A stretch of 64,000 bases of DNA. Source: Comamonadaceae bacterium OS-1 (GTDB lineage Bacteria > Pseudomonadota > Gammaproteobacteria > Burkholderiales > Burkholderiaceae_C). Positions 9,448 to 19,033 of the stretch are shown here, in pieces. The notes beneath the pieces are model-generated. The model did no database searches, was not told where the DNA came from, and saw nothing but the letters and a program-made list of their open reading frames with translations. The position numbers were made by a program, and so were the translations under genes. The stretch covers positions 434,001-498,000 of the forward strand of contig AP026969.1 of assembly GCA_027923965.1 (NCBI GenBank). Direction: 5' to 3'. Each line of letters opens with the position of its first letter. Position 1 is the stretch's first letter.

Positions 9448-10434
9448 ATGAGCAAGAAGCCTGTTCGCGTTGCTGTTACCGGCGCCGCCGGTCAAATTGG
9501 TTACGCCATCCTGTTCCGTATCGCTTCGGGCGAAATGCTGGGCAAAGACCAGCCGGTGATCCTGCAATTGCTCGAAGTCCCCATGGAAAAGCCCCAGCAA
9601 GCCCTGCAGGGCGTGATGATGGAGCTGCAAGACTGTGCCTTCCCGCTGCTGGTCGGCATGGAAGCCCATGGCGACCCGATGACCGCGTTCAAAGACGTGG
9701 ACTACGCACTGCTGATCGGTTCGCGCCCCCGTGGCCCCGGCATGGAACGCGCCGAACTGCTGGCCGTGAACGCCGAGATTTTCACCGCCCAAGGCAAGGC
9801 CCTGAACGCTGTGGCCAGCCGTAACGTCAAGGTGCTGGTGGTCGGCAACCCTGCCAACACCAATGCCTACATCGCCATGAAGAGCGCGCCGGATCTGCCA
9901 CGCAAGAACTTCACCGCCATGCTGCGCCTGGACCACAACCGCGCCCTGAGCCAGATCGCTGCCAAAACCGGCAAGGCCGTGGCCGATATCGAGAAGCTTA
10001 CCGTCTGGGGCAACCACTCGCCCACGATGTACGCCGACTACCGTTTCGCCACCATCAACGGCGAAAGCGTCAAGTCCATGATCAACGACCAGGAATGGAA
10101 CGCCAACACCTTCCTGCCCACCGTCGGCAAGCGCGGCGCTGCCATCATCGCGGCACGCGGCGTATCGTCGGCCGCTTCGGCTGCCAATGCCGCCATCGAC
10201 CACATGCGCGATTGGGCCCTGGGCACCAACGGCAAGTGGGTCACCATGGGCATCCCATCGGACGGCCAGTACGGTATTCCTGCCGACACCATGTTTGGCT
10301 TTGCCGTGACCTGCGAAGGCGGCGAATACAAGGTGGTGGAAGGCCTGGAAGTCGATGCCTTCAGCCAGGAACGCATCAACATTACGCTGAAAGAGCTGCA
10401 AGACGAGCAAGCTGGCGTTGCCCACCTGCTCTAA
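9448..10434 (+). CDS. mdh: Malate dehydrogenase (NAD)
   Basis: Malate dehydrogenase interconverts malate and oxaloacetate with NAD. The Rossmann motif [19 protein letters not shown], the substrate loop around [15 protein letters not shown], and the catalytic region [11 protein letters not shown] with NHSPTMYAD are all visible. It has 328 residues. A good ribosome-binding site (CTGGAG) precedes the ATG. It starts the plus-strand run mdh-CitE-like-11451-acnB. Confidence 0.98.
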   Translation: MSKKPVRVAVTGAAGQIGYAILFRIASGEMLGKDQPVILQLLEVPMEKPQQALQGVMMELQDCAFPLLVGMEAHGDPMTAFKDVDYALLIGSRPRGPGMERAELLAVNAEIFTAQGKALNAVASRNVKVLVVGNPANTNAYIAMKSAPDLPRKNFTAMLRLDHNRALSQIAAKTGKAVADIEKLTVWGNHSPTMYADYRFATINGESVKSMINDQEWNANTFLPTVGKRGAAIIAARGVSSAASAANAAIDHMRDWALGTNGKWVTMGIPSDGQYGIPADTMFGFAVTCEGGEYKVVEGLEVDAFSQERINITLKELQDEQAGVAHLL

Positions 10435-10443
10435 GCCGTAGAC

Positions 10444-11454
10444 ATGCAGCATCCCCGCCAAGTTCTGCTGGGTGCCCAGGCCGCGCAGGGTTTCCTGCCG
10501 GTCTGTGACCATTACAGCGGCGTGGAAGCGCGGATGCGTAAAAGCCTGCAATTGCAGGCCGAAATGACCGAAGAGTTTGGGGCCTGCGTGTTCGACGTGA
10601 CCCTGGACTGTGAAGACGGCGCGCCCGTCGGCGGCGAGGCCGAGCATGCCGCCATGGTGGTGGCGCTGGCGCTGGCCGCGGCCCCCGAGGCACGGGTGGC
10701 GGTGCGGGTGCATGCGGTAGACCACCCGGCTTTCGAGCAGGACATGGCTGTCATCGCCGCCCAGGCCGGCCACCGGCTGACCCACATCATGGTGCCCAAG
10801 ATCGAATCTGTGCGCGATGTGATACAGGTCGAAAAAGCACTCCAGCGCTCATCTGCGCTGCATTTGCCGCTACATGTTTTGATTGAATCGCCTGCCGCCG
10901 TGCAGCGCGCGTTCGAGATCGCCGCCCAGCCCCGGGTGCAGTCCCTGAGCTTTGGGCTGATGGATTTTGTGTCCAGCCACGGCGGTGCCATTCCGGGCGA
11001 AGCCATGGGCGCGGCAGGCCAATTTACCCACCCGCTGGTGGTGCGCGCCAAGCTGGAGATTGCCTCCGCCTGCCATGCGCATGGCAAGGTGCCCTCGCAC
11101 TGTGTGGTGACCGAGTTTGCCGACACCCAGGCCATGCAGGCGGCTGCCGAGCGCGCCGCGCGCACCCTGGCCTTTACCCGCATGTGGAGCATCCACCCCA
11201 GCCAGATCCGCCCCATCCTGGCCGCGTTCGCGCCCGGTGAGGCCGAGGTGGAAGCCGCCGCCCGCATCATTACCGCTGCCGTGGCCGCCCAGTGGGCCCC
11301 CATTTCTGATGCGGGCCAGTTGCACGACCGTGCCAGCTACCGTTATTTTTGGCAGGTGCTGGAGCGCGCCCACCAGACCGGGCGCGCCTTGCCGTCCGAG
11401 GTGGCGCTGTATTTCAAGCTGTCCGACCCTATTCCCACCCTAGAAACCGTATGA
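10444..11454 (+). CDS. HpcH/HpaI aldolase / citrate lyase beta-like protein
   Basis: This CitE-like protein of 336 residues belongs to the HpcH/HpaI TIM-barrel family, which cleaves or forms C-C bonds of acyl-CoA-type substrates with Mg2+. Family features include VTLDCEDGAPVG near the N-terminus, HIMVPKIESV, LIESPAAV and MWSIHPSQI. It starts 10 bases after mdh and overlaps the next gene by four bases. No citrate lyase alpha or gamma genes are nearby, so a malyl- or citramalyl-CoA lyase-like role is as likely as citrate lyase. The linker at 10828-10886 resembles the dispersed repeat. Confidence 0.88.
   Translation: MQHPRQVLLGAQAAQGFLPVCDHYSGVEARMRKSLQLQAEMTEEFGACVFDVTLDCEDGAPVGGEAEHAAMVVALALAAAPEARVAVRVHAVDHPAFEQDMAVIAAQAGHRLTHIMVPKIESVRDVIQVEKALQRSSALHLPLHVLIESPAAVQRAFEIAAQPRVQSLSFGLMDFVSSHGGAIPGEAMGAAGQFTHPLVVRAKLEIASACHAHGKVPSHCVVTEFADTQAMQAAAERAARTLAFTRMWSIHPSQIRPILAAFAPGEAEVEAAARIITAAVAAQWAPISDAGQLHDRASYRYFWQVLERAHQTGRALPSEVALYFKLSDPIPTLETV
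10828..10886. repeat. Repeat-like segment inside the CitE-like gene
   Basis: On the minus strand AAAACATGTAGCGGCAAATG then CAGCGCAGATGAGCGCTGGA and GTGCTTTTTC follow the repeat consensus. It encodes a variable linker before HVLIES. Confidence 0.4.
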
Positions 11455-12041
11455 AACTGATCCTCTCTGCCGCCCTGCTGGCCCTGGCCCCCGTGTTTGT
11501 TATGGCCCAGGATGCCCCCAAGAAGCCGGTAAAAGCGGTTGCCAAAGCCGCCCCCAAGCCCACCAGCAGCCGCATTCAGCTCAAGAGCGCGGCCAAAAAC
11601 GTGGCCGCCGGTATCGAAGCCGCCGAAGCCGCCCTGACTCCCGCCGAGATGGCGATTGCCGAGCGCGTGCAGATCGGCACCGTGCCTTGCGAGCTGGGCA
11701 CCACCGTCACGCTGGCGGCCGATGCCAAATACCCTGGCTACTTCAACGTGCAGGTCAAAACCCTCAAATACCGCATGTTCCCGGTGGAAACCAGCACCGG
11801 TGCCATCCGCCTGGAAGACAAGAAAGCCGGAGCCGTATGGCTGCAGCTGGGCAATAAATCCATGCTGATGAACCAGAAGCTGGGCCAGCGCCTGGCCGAC
11901 GACTGCATGAGCCCGCAGCAGATCGCCGTGGCCGAGTCGCTCAAGCTGAATCCGGCACAAAGCGTGCTTAATGCTCCGGCTCCGCTGCCTGCACCAGCTA
12001 TATCCCAGCCCGTATTGCAACCCGAAGTTGCCGCCAAATAA
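11451..12041 (+). CDS. Exported protein of unknown function
   Basis: The protein has 196 residues, with a signal peptide ([20 protein letters not shown]) and a Lys/Ala/Pro-rich linker. A conserved-looking core follows ([20 protein letters not shown] to [13 protein letters not shown]) with two cysteines that could form a disulfide. The C-terminus is Pro/Ala-rich. It overlaps the CitE-like gene (ATGA) and precedes acnB by 46 bases, so it is probably cotranscribed. I do not recognise a function. Confidence 0.8.
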   Translation: MKLILSAALLALAPVFVMAQDAPKKPVKAVAKAAPKPTSSRIQLKSAAKNVAAGIEAAEAALTPAEMAIAERVQIGTVPCELGTTVTLAADAKYPGYFNVQVKTLKYRMFPVETSTGAIRLEDKKAGAVWLQLGNKSMLMNQKLGQRLADDCMSPQQIAVAESLKLNPAQSVLNAPAPLPAPAISQPVLQPEVAAK

Positions 12042-12087
12042 AAAACCATCCGTCTGCCCCCACGATTATTTGAACCAGGAGAAAACC

Positions 12088-14691
12088 ATGTTGCAAGCCT
12101 ATGCCGCCCATGTTGCTGAGCGCGCCGCCCTCGGCATTCCGCCGCTGCCCCTGTCTGCCAAGCAGACCGGCGAACTGATCGAGCTGCTGAAAAGCCCCCC
12201 TGCAGGCGAAGAAGCCAATCTGCTCAACCTGATCACCCACCGTATCCCCGCCGGTGTGGACGATGCTGCCAAGGTCAAAGCCAGCTACCTGGCCGCCGTG
12301 GCCCACGGCACCGAAAAATGCCCGCTGCTGACGCGCGAAAAAGCCACCGAACTGCTGGGCACCATGCTGGGCGGCTACAACATCAGCCCCATGATCGACC
12401 TGCTGGACGACGCATCTGCCACCGTGGCCGAGGCCGCTGCCGCCGGTTTGAAGAAAACCCTGCTGATGTTCGATCAGTTCCATGACGTGCAGGAAAAGGC
12501 CGAAAAGGGCAATACCTACGCCAAAGCCGTGCTGCAAAGCTGGGCCGATGCCGAATGGTTTACCAGCCGCCCCGCCGTGCCCGAGAGCATCACCGTCAGC
12601 ATCTTCAAGGTGGCCGGTGAAATCAACACCGACGACCTGTCGCCCGCCCCCGATGCGTTCAGCCGCCCTGACATTCCGATGCACGCCCTGGCCATGCACA
12701 AGAATGCCCGCCCCGGCATCGTTCCGGAAGAAGACGGCAAGCGCGGCCCGGTCAAGTTCATCGAAGACCTGCGTGCGCGTGGCAACCTGGTGGCCTATGT
12801 GGGCGACGTGGTCGGCACTGGCTCCAGCCGCAAGTCGGCCACCAACTCGGTGCTGTGGTTCACCGGCGAAGACATTCCCTTTGTGCCGAACAAGCGCTTT
12901 GGTGGTGTCTGCCTGGGCAACAAGATCGCCCCGATTTTCTACAACACCATGGAAGACTCCGGCGCGCTGCCGATCGAACTCGACGTGAGCCAGATGGCCA
13001 TGGGCGACGTGGTCGAGCTGCGCCCCTATGACGGCAAGGCACTGAAAGACGGCAAAGTCATCGCCGAATTCACGCTGAAGAGCGACGTGCTGTTCGACGA
13101 AGTGCGTGCCGGCGGCCGTATCCCGTTGATCATTGGCCGCGGCCTGACCGCAAAGGCGCGTGAAGCGCTGGGCCTGCCTGTGTCTACCCTGTTCCGCCTG
13201 CCGCAAAACCCGGTGGACACCCATAAGGGCTTCACCCTGGCGCAAAAGATGGTGGGCCGTGCCTGCGGTCTGCCTAAAGGCCAGGGCGTACGCCCCGGTA
13301 CCTACTGCGAACCCAAGATGACCTCGGTCGGCTCGCAAGACACCACCGGCCCCATGACCCGCGACGAGCTGAAAGACCTGGCCTGCCTGGGCTTCAGCGC
13401 CGACCTGGTGATGCAATCCTTCTGCCACACCGCCGCCTACCCCAAGCCGGTGGACGTGAAGATGCACCACGAGCTGCCCGACTTCATGAGCACCCGCGGC
13501 GGCGTGCCCCTGCGCCCCGGTGACGGCATCATCCACAGCTGGTTGAACCGCATGCTGTTGCCCGACACCGTGGGCACCGGCGGCGACAGCCACACCCGCT
13601 TCCCCATCGGCATCAGCTTCCCCGCCGGTTCCGGCCTGGTGGCTTTCGGCGCCGCTACGGGCGTGATGCCTTTGGACATGCCCGAGAGCGTGCTGGTGCG
13701 TTTCAAGGGCGAAATGCAGCCCGGCATCACCCTGCGGGACCTGGTGAACGCGATTCCGCTGTACGCCATCAAGGCCGGTCTGCTGACCGTGGCCAAGCAA
13801 GGCAAGAAGAACATCTTCTCCGGTCGCATCCTGGAAATCGAAGGCCTGCCCAACCTGAAGGTCGAGCAAGCGTTTGAGCTGAGCGATGCGTCTGCCGAAC
13901 GCTCTGCGGGCGGCTGCACCGTGCACCTGAACAAGGAGCCGATCATCGAGTACATCAACAGCAACATCACCATGCTGAAGTGGATGATTGCCACCGGTTA
14001 CTCGGATGTGCGCACCATCAACCGCCGCATCAAGGCGATGGAAGCCTGGCTGGCCAACCCCGAACTGATGCACGGCGATGCCGATGCCGAGTACGCCGCC
14101 GTGATTGAGATCGACCTGGCCGATATCCACGAGCCTATCGTGGCCTGCCCGAACGACCCGGACGACGTGAAAACCTTGGCCGAAGTGGCGGGCAATGTGA
14201 TTGAAGAAGTCTTCATCGGCTCCTGCATGACCAACATCGGCCACTTCCGCGCCGCCTCCAAGTTGCTGGAAAACAAGCGCGACATCCCCGTCAAGCTCTG
14301 GATGGCACCGCCTACCAAGATGGATGCCAAGCAGCTCAGCGAAGAAGGCCATTACGGCGTGCTGGGCAGCGCTGGTGCGCGCATGGAAATGCCAGGCTGC
14401 AGCCTGTGCATGGGTAACCAGGCGCAGGTGAAAGAGGGTGCTACCGTGTTCTCTACCAGCACCCGCAACTTCCCCAACCGCCTGGGCAAGAACAGCAATG
14501 TGTATCTGGGTTCGGCCGAGCTGGCCGCGATCTGCTCCAAGCTGGGCCGCATCCCCACCAAGGCCGAATACATGGCCGACATGGGCGTGCTGACCAAAGA
14601 CAGCGAGAAGATTTACCAGTACCTGAACTTCGACAAGGTCAAGGACTACACCGACCTGGCCGACACGGTGAAAGACACCGCGTCCGCATAA
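12088..14691 (+). CDS. acnB: Bifunctional aconitate hydratase 2 / 2-methylisocitrate dehydratase
   Basis: AcnB isomerises citrate to isocitrate through cis-aconitate with a [4Fe-4S] cluster. It has the AcnB domain order: an N-terminal HEAT-like domain, then the swivel domain early in the chain ([13 protein letters not shown]), then the cluster domains. Cluster cysteines are in [14 protein letters not shown] and [11 protein letters not shown]. From the ATG at 12088, preceded by CAGGAGAAAACC, it is 867 residues, the usual length. Confidence 0.98.
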   Translation: MLQAYAAHVAERAALGIPPLPLSAKQTGELIELLKSPPAGEEANLLNLITHRIPAGVDDAAKVKASYLAAVAHGTEKCPLLTREKATELLGTMLGGYNISPMIDLLDDASATVAEAAAAGLKKTLLMFDQFHDVQEKAEKGNTYAKAVLQSWADAEWFTSRPAVPESITVSIFKVAGEINTDDLSPAPDAFSRPDIPMHALAMHKNARPGIVPEEDGKRGPVKFIEDLRARGNLVAYVGDVVGTGSSRKSATNSVLWFTGEDIPFVPNKRFGGVCLGNKIAPIFYNTMEDSGALPIELDVSQMAMGDVVELRPYDGKALKDGKVIAEFTLKSDVLFDEVRAGGRIPLIIGRGLTAKAREALGLPVSTLFRLPQNPVDTHKGFTLAQKMVGRACGLPKGQGVRPGTYCEPKMTSVGSQDTTGPMTRDELKDLACLGFSADLVMQSFCHTAAYPKPVDVKMHHELPDFMSTRGGVPLRPGDGIIHSWLNRMLLPDTVGTGGDSHTRFPIGISFPAGSGLVAFGAATGVMPLDMPESVLVRFKGEMQPGITLRDLVNAIPLYAIKAGLLTVAKQGKKNIFSGRILEIEGLPNLKVEQAFELSDASAERSAGGCTVHLNKEPIIEYINSNITMLKWMIATGYSDVRTINRRIKAMEAWLANPELMHGDADAEYAAVIEIDLADIHEPIVACPNDPDDVKTLAEVAGNVIEEVFIGSCMTNIGHFRAASKLLENKRDIPVKLWMAPPTKMDAKQLSEEGHYGVLGSAGARMEMPGCSLCMGNQAQVKEGATVFSTSTRNFPNRLGKNSNVYLGSAELAAICSKLGRIPTKAEYMADMGVLTKDSEKIYQYLNFDKVKDYTDLADTVKDTASA

Positions 14692-15005
14692 GCATCGTGT
14701 TTGCAGAGGGCTGCTGACAGCTCTCTGGCAGGCCCACTCGCAAGGCGCAGAAAGCTATATAAATAATAGCTGTCTGCGCTTTTTGCATAAGCGCTAGAGG
14801 CCGATTTGTAGGTTATTTTCTGTTTCGGATGGTAGCGACATGGTGAGGCGCTGCAGGCACCAGCGTCGGCCGGCACCGCACGGCGGTGTAGGCCGACATC
14901 CCGAACACACACCGTTCACATCCGGTAGCAATTTTTCTGGCGTATAACCAGGGGAACCTGTCAACAGACAGTGGCATCTACCGTTGTTGAAACACTAGAA
15001 ATGGA
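14692..15005. other. Intergenic region acnB-OmpA, contains a dispersed repeat
   Basis: This is a 314-base gap without a gene. It contains repeat copy 2 at 14754-14818. The rest should hold the promoter of the OmpA-type gene, but I see no clear -35/-10 pair. Confidence 0.6.
14754..14818. repeat. Dispersed imperfect-palindrome repeat, copy 2
   Basis: This is one of the best-preserved copies. The inner hairpin GCTAT-ataaataAT-AGC is followed by TGTCTGCGCTTTTTGCATAA and GCGCTAGAGGCC. It lies 63 bases 3' of acnB. Confidence 0.75.
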
Positions 15006-15668
15006 ATGGACACCACCATGGCACACACATACTTTTCCCTGCGCTCTTCCGTCATCGCCTGCACCGTGGCCGCGCTGGCCCTGGGCGGCTGCGCCAACAT
15101 GAGCGAGACGCAAAAGGGTACGGCTACCGGCGCAGGCTTGGGCGCGCTGGCGGGCGTGATCATCGGTGACAGCAAGGGTGGCGCGGCCATCGGTGCCGGG
15201 CTCGGCGCGTTGGGCGGCTACGTCTGGTCCAAGCACATGCAGGACAAAAAGGCGGCGATGGAGCAAGCGACCGCGGGCACCGGCGTGGCGGTTACGCAAA
15301 CGGCCGACAACCAGCTCAAACTGAACATCCCCAGCGACATCTCGTTCGACACGGGCCGCGCCGATATCAAGCCCAACCTGCGCCCCATCCTGGACCAGTT
15401 TGCCAGCGGGCTGCAAAACCAGCCCAACACCGAGGTGCGCATCATCGGCCACACCGACAGCACCGGCAGCGATGCTATCAACGAACCGCTGTCGCTCGAC
15501 CGGGCCGACAGCGCCCGCGACTACCTGGCATCCCGTGGCGTGGACTCCCGGCGCATCGTCGTGGCAGGTCGGGGTTCGCGTGAACCTGTGGCCGACAACA
15601 ACAGCGATGCCGGACGCGCCCGCAACCGCCGTGTAGAAATCTTCCTGGCCGAACGCGCAGCGAAATAA
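15006..15668 (+). CDS. OmpA-family lipoprotein with glycine-zipper
   Basis: This is an outer-membrane peptidoglycan-binding lipoprotein of about 220 residues. The lipobox is LGGC. Glycine-zipper segments (GTATGAGLGALAGVIIGDS, GGAAIGAGLGALGGYVW) follow. A C-terminal OmpA/MotB domain binds peptidoglycan, with the motif HTDSTGSDAINEPLSLDRA and the final RNRRVEIFL. A second ATG at 15018 is an equally good start. It ends at a strong bidirectional terminator. Confidence 0.93.
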   Translation: MDTTMAHTYFSLRSSVIACTVAALALGGCANMSETQKGTATGAGLGALAGVIIGDSKGGAAIGAGLGALGGYVWSKHMQDKKAAMEQATAGTGVAVTQTADNQLKLNIPSDISFDTGRADIKPNLRPILDQFASGLQNQPNTEVRIIGHTDSTGSDAINEPLSLDRADSARDYLASRGVDSRRIVVAGRGSREPVADNNSDAGRARNRRVEIFLAERAAK

Positions 15669-15680
15669 GGCCCAACCCAC

Positions 15681-15719
15681 AAAAAAGCCCGTGGAACCTT
15701 GGGGTTCCACGGGCTTTTT
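15681..15719. terminator. Bidirectional rho-independent terminator
   Basis: A perfect 12-bp stem (GCCCGTGGAACC / GGTTCCACGGGC) with a four-base loop is flanked by A6 and T5. It serves the convergent OmpA-type gene and the ABM gene. Confidence 0.93.
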
Positions 15720-15732
15720 GACGTCTGCGCGA

Positions 15733-16035
15733 TCAGTGCGACTTGGTTACCAGCTCAAAGTGTTCCACCACGGGCGGGCTGGCAAAGAACGGGCCGACGA
15801 TGGCGCGCCACTCGGCAAACGCCGGACTTTCGCGGAAACCCACGTTGTGGGCTTCGATGGAGGTCCAGAAGATCTGCAGCACGTAGCGCTCGGGGCTTTC
15901 CACGCCCTTGTTGACCTTGTAGCCCTCGCAGCCCGCGTTCTTGCTGATGACGGTTTCCAGGCCCCGCGTGATGGCCTCGTCAAAAGCGGCCTGCTGGCCG
16001 GGGTGGATGCGGATGTCGGCGATTTCCAGAATCAT
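15733..16035 (-). CDS. Antibiotic biosynthesis monooxygenase (ABM) domain protein
   Basis: This is a single-domain dimeric alpha-beta barrel protein of 100 residues. It begins MILEIADIRIHPGQQAAFDE and has the usual GCEGYKVNKGVESPERYVLQ core. The family includes quinone-forming monooxygenases and haem-degrading relatives. The substrate here cannot be told. It lies 17 bases before phoH on the same strand. Confidence 0.85.
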   Translation of the reverse strand: MILEIADIRIHPGQQAAFDEAITRGLETVISKNAGCEGYKVNKGVESPERYVLQIFWTSIEAHNVGFRESPAFAEWRAIVGPFFASPPVVEHFELVTKSH

Positions 16036-16052
16036 GGTGTGTCTCGTTAAGG

Positions 16053-17753
16053 TTACAGAACTTCGCTGGCGAAGTCGGCCAGACGGGAGCGCTCGCCACG
16101 GGCCAGCATGATGTGGCCGCTGTGGGGCCAGCCCTTGAACTTGTCCACCGCAAACGTCAGGCCGGAGGAGCCTTCAGTGAGATAGGGCGTGTCGATCTGC
16201 TGCAGGTTGCCCATGCAGATGATCTTGGTGCCGGGGCCTGCGCGGGTGATCAGGGTCTTCATCTGCTTGGGTGTCAGATTTTGTGCCTCGTCGATGATCA
16301 CGTACTTGTTCAGGAAGGTGCGGCCGCGCATGAAATTCATGCTCTTGATTTTGATGCGCGAGCGGATCAGCTCGTTGGTGGCCGAGCGGCCCCATTCGCC
16401 TGCGCTGGTCTCGGTCTTGGCCAGCACTTCCAGGTTGTCGTCCAGCGCGCCCATCCAGGGGCCCATTTTTTCTTCTTCGGTGCCAGGCAGGAAGCCGATG
16501 TCTTCACCGACGCTGACCGTGGCCCGCGTCATGATGATTTCGGTGTAGCGGCGTTCGTCCAGCACCTGGGTCAGGCCCGCAGCCAGTGCCATCAAGGTCT
16601 TGCCGGTGCCGGCATTGCCGGTCAGGGTGACGAAATCGACTTCGGGGTCGAGCAGCAGGTTCATCGCGAAGTTTTGTTCGCGGTTGCGGGTGGTCACGCC
16701 CCACACGGCGTGCTTGAGGTGGTTGTAGTCCTTCAGCGTCTTGAGCACCGCGGTTTTAGCACGGATTTCGGTGACGCGGGCGTACAGGTTGGGCTCGCCG
16801 GGCGACTCGAAGTAGACAAACTGGTTCACCATCATCTCGGGCACGATGGGGCCGGAGATGCGGTAGAAGGTGTACAGGCCTTGCTGCCAGCTTTCCACGG
16901 TCTTGCCGTGCTTGGTCCAGAAGTCGGCAGGCAGGGCCAGCGCGCCGGAGTACAGGAACTCGCCGTCGTCCAGCGCTTTGTCGCTCTGGTAGTCCTCGGC
17001 GGCCAGGCCCAGGGCACGGGCCTTGACGCGCATGTTGATGTCTTTGGACACCAGCACCACCTCGCGGCCTGGGTGCAGCGGGCGCAGCGCCTCGACCACG
17101 CCTAGGATCTGGTTGTCGGCCTTGCCCTGGGGCAGGCTGCTGGGCAGGGTGTAGTTCAGTGTCTGGGTCTGGAAGAACAGCTTGCCGCCGGCTTCCAGGT
17201 GGCCGGTGGTGTCCAGCTTCAGGCCCAGGCCCATGTCGGCCTCTTTGGCGCCGGCCAGCGCATCCAGCGAGCGGCTGGTCTGGCGGGCATTGCGGGCCAC
17301 CTCGGTCATGCCCTTTTTGTTGCTGTCGAGCTCTTCGAGCACGATCATCGGCAGGAAGATGTCGTGCTCTTCAAACCGGTACAGGCACATCGGGTCGTGC
17401 ATCAGCACATTGGTGTCCAGCACAAACAGCTTGGCCGGGCCGGTGCTCTTGGGCGCTTTGCGCTTGGCTGCGGGTTCTTGCAGCAGAGCGGCGTTGCGGT
17501 TGCGCGAGGGGGCTTCGCTGGGTTTGTCCAGGTTGGGGGTGTTTTTAGGGGCTTCTGGCGCGGGCTTCTCGCGTTTCAGTTCGGCCACCGGCTCCACGCT
17601 GCGGGCTTGCGGTTTCTCTTGCACTGCAGTGGCGTTGGCTGCGGCTTTGGGTGCCCGGCTGGTCTCTGTTTTTTTGATGGACTTGGCGACCACGTCATAG
17701 GCTTCACGGGCCAAGGTGGCAGCGCGCTTGGTGGGGGCGGGAGGCAATGGCAT
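16053..17753 (-). CDS. PIN domain plus PhoH ATPase (PhoH2-type)
   Basis: This is a fused RNase and ATPase of 566 residues. A charged, Ala/Pro-rich N-terminal tail of about 105 residues precedes a PIN nuclease domain (LFVLDTNVLMHDP; later acidic residues around VSKDINMRVKA). The C-terminal PhoH ATPase has Walker A (GNAGTGKTLMALAAG) and Walker B (YVIIDEAQNLTPKQMK). PhoH2 proteins are sequence-preferring RNA helicase/RNases. The long N-terminal tail is unusual and probably disordered. Confidence 0.93.
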   Translation of the reverse strand: MPLPPAPTKRAATLAREAYDVVAKSIKKTETSRAPKAAANATAVQEKPQARSVEPVAELKREKPAPEAPKNTPNLDKPSEAPSRNRNAALLQEPAAKRKAPKSTGPAKLFVLDTNVLMHDPMCLYRFEEHDIFLPMIVLEELDSNKKGMTEVARNARQTSRSLDALAGAKEADMGLGLKLDTTGHLEAGGKLFFQTQTLNYTLPSSLPQGKADNQILGVVEALRPLHPGREVVLVSKDINMRVKARALGLAAEDYQSDKALDDGEFLYSGALALPADFWTKHGKTVESWQQGLYTFYRISGPIVPEMMVNQFVYFESPGEPNLYARVTEIRAKTAVLKTLKDYNHLKHAVWGVTTRNREQNFAMNLLLDPEVDFVTLTGNAGTGKTLMALAAGLTQVLDERRYTEIIMTRATVSVGEDIGFLPGTEEEKMGPWMGALDDNLEVLAKTETSAGEWGRSATNELIRSRIKIKSMNFMRGRTFLNKYVIIDEAQNLTPKQMKTLITRAGPGTKIICMGNLQQIDTPYLTEGSSGLTFAVDKFKGWPHSGHIMLARGERSRLADFASEVL

Positions 17754-17796
17754 AGGGCGTGGGGCTCGCTCGTTAAAAAAGGAGGTCTAAAAATGC

Positions 17797-17826
17797 AAAA
17801 GCCGCCAGGCAGGCCGGGCGGCTTTT
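17797..17826 (-). terminator. Terminator after the peroxiredoxin gene
   Basis: GCCGCC / GGCGGC stem with flanking AAAA and TTTT, between bcp and phoH on the minus strand. Confidence 0.8.
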
Positions 17827-17913
17827 GTGGGGGAGCGCAGTTGAATTTACCAGCAGCATGTTTTCATTATGCATGAGCCCTGTTGCGGTAAGGCGCGATG
17901 GCCTCAGTGAAAT

Positions 17914-18390
17914 TTACACCGCTTTTTTCAGATCTTTGACCGCTTGCAGCACGTCGTCCACATGGCCGGGGACTTTCAGGCCGCGCCATTCGTTCTTCAG
18001 GATGCCGTCGGCACCGATGAGGAACGTGCTGCGCTCGATGCCCTTGACCTTTTTGCCGTACATGATCTTGTTCTTGACCACGCCGAACATGTGGCACATT
18101 TTTTCCTCGGTGTCGGCGATGAGTTCAAACGGCAGCTCCAGCTTGGTTTTGAATTCATCGTGCGATTTCATGTTGTCGCGCGACACGCCGAACACGGTGG
18201 CTCCCGCCTTGACGAATTCCTTGTGCTTGTCGCGGAACTGCATGGCTTCGGTGGTACAACCGGGCGTGTTGTCCTTGGGGTAAAAGTACAGAACCACAAC
18301 CTTGCCGAGGTGGGTGGTGTTGGAAACCTTGATGCCACCGGTGGCGTTGGCTTCAAATTCAGAGATAAGTTTATTGACAACGATCGCCAT
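17914..18390 (-). CDS. bcp: Thioredoxin-dependent peroxiredoxin (Bcp/PrxQ)
   Basis: This PrxQ-type peroxiredoxin of 158 residues reduces hydroperoxides. The peroxidatic Cys lies in YPKDNTPGCTTEAMQFRD. Many PrxQ proteins carry a resolving Cys five residues later, but here that position is Met, so it is probably a 1-Cys form or uses a different resolving Cys. It is monocistronic, with a terminator downstream. Confidence 0.93.
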   Translation of the reverse strand: MAIVVNKLISEFEANATGGIKVSNTTHLGKVVVLYFYPKDNTPGCTTEAMQFRDKHKEFVKAGATVFGVSRDNMKSHDEFKTKLELPFELIADTEEKMCHMFGVVKNKIMYGKKVKGIERSTFLIGADGILKNEWRGLKVPGHVDDVLQAVKDLKKAV

Positions 18391-18563
18391 AGTGCTTGGG
18401 GTCTCTTGTGACTGGGTGTGGTCGTCGAAAGGTTGAAGTGGCTGGTGCGAAAGGCCGGGGAAACGGTGCTAGCATGCTCGTGTTATCACCGTGGCTTGAC
18501 CGCTGGCTGCTTCAAACTGCAACCCTCGATTTTACTCGGAAACCGAGCGGCTCATCGACAGGC

Positions 18564-18941
18564 TCAGGTGGCAGTCTCCAGTAACAGGGCTGCAACCACG
18601 TGGCGGCCCTCCTGGGCCAGGATGTTGTAAGTGCGGCAGGCGGCCTGGGTGTCCATGGTCTCAATGCCGATGCGCTGTGCCATCAGTGCCTTGAGCCACA
18701 CCGGTTGCGGAAAACGAATCCGGCTGCCACTGCCAAAAATCACCAGCTCAGGGGCCATCGCGGCCAACTGGGCAAAGTGCTCGGGGGCCAGGTCCTCAAA
18801 ACGGCTGCAGTTCCACTCCAGACGCTCGCCGCGCGAGCCCAGCACCACGCTGTGCACGACCTTGTCGGTGTTGATGCCGACCCAGCCCGGCCCGTAGCCG
18901 GTGATGGATTGCACGTCGAATTTATCGGGTTGGAGCTTCAT
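18564..18941 (-). CDS. Mth938-like (NDUFAF3-related) domain protein
   Basis: This compact protein of about 125 residues begins MKLQPDKFDVQSITGYGPGW. It has the family pattern PELVIFGSGSRIRFP and GIETMDTQAACRTYNILAQE. An upstream in-frame ATG at 18956 is possible. Mitochondrial relatives assist complex I assembly, but the bacterial function is unclear. It is divergent from the aminotransferase gene. Confidence 0.85.
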   Translation of the reverse strand: MKLQPDKFDVQSITGYGPGWVGINTDKVVHSVVLGSRGERLEWNCSRFEDLAPEHFAQLAAMAPELVIFGSGSRIRFPQPVWLKALMAQRIGIETMDTQAACRTYNILAQEGRHVVAALLLETAT

Positions 18942-19033
18942 GGAACGGCTTTGCAAATGTGGTCCAATTATAGGTTTCCATTCTTATAGACAGCCTGCGG
19001 CGACAGCTTATACCTGCGCCCGCCAGGGACACC

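Noticed and set aside
11998..14352. 784-codon minus-strand open frame opposite acnB
   Set aside because: Antisense shadow of acnB; composition is biased and no domain is visible.
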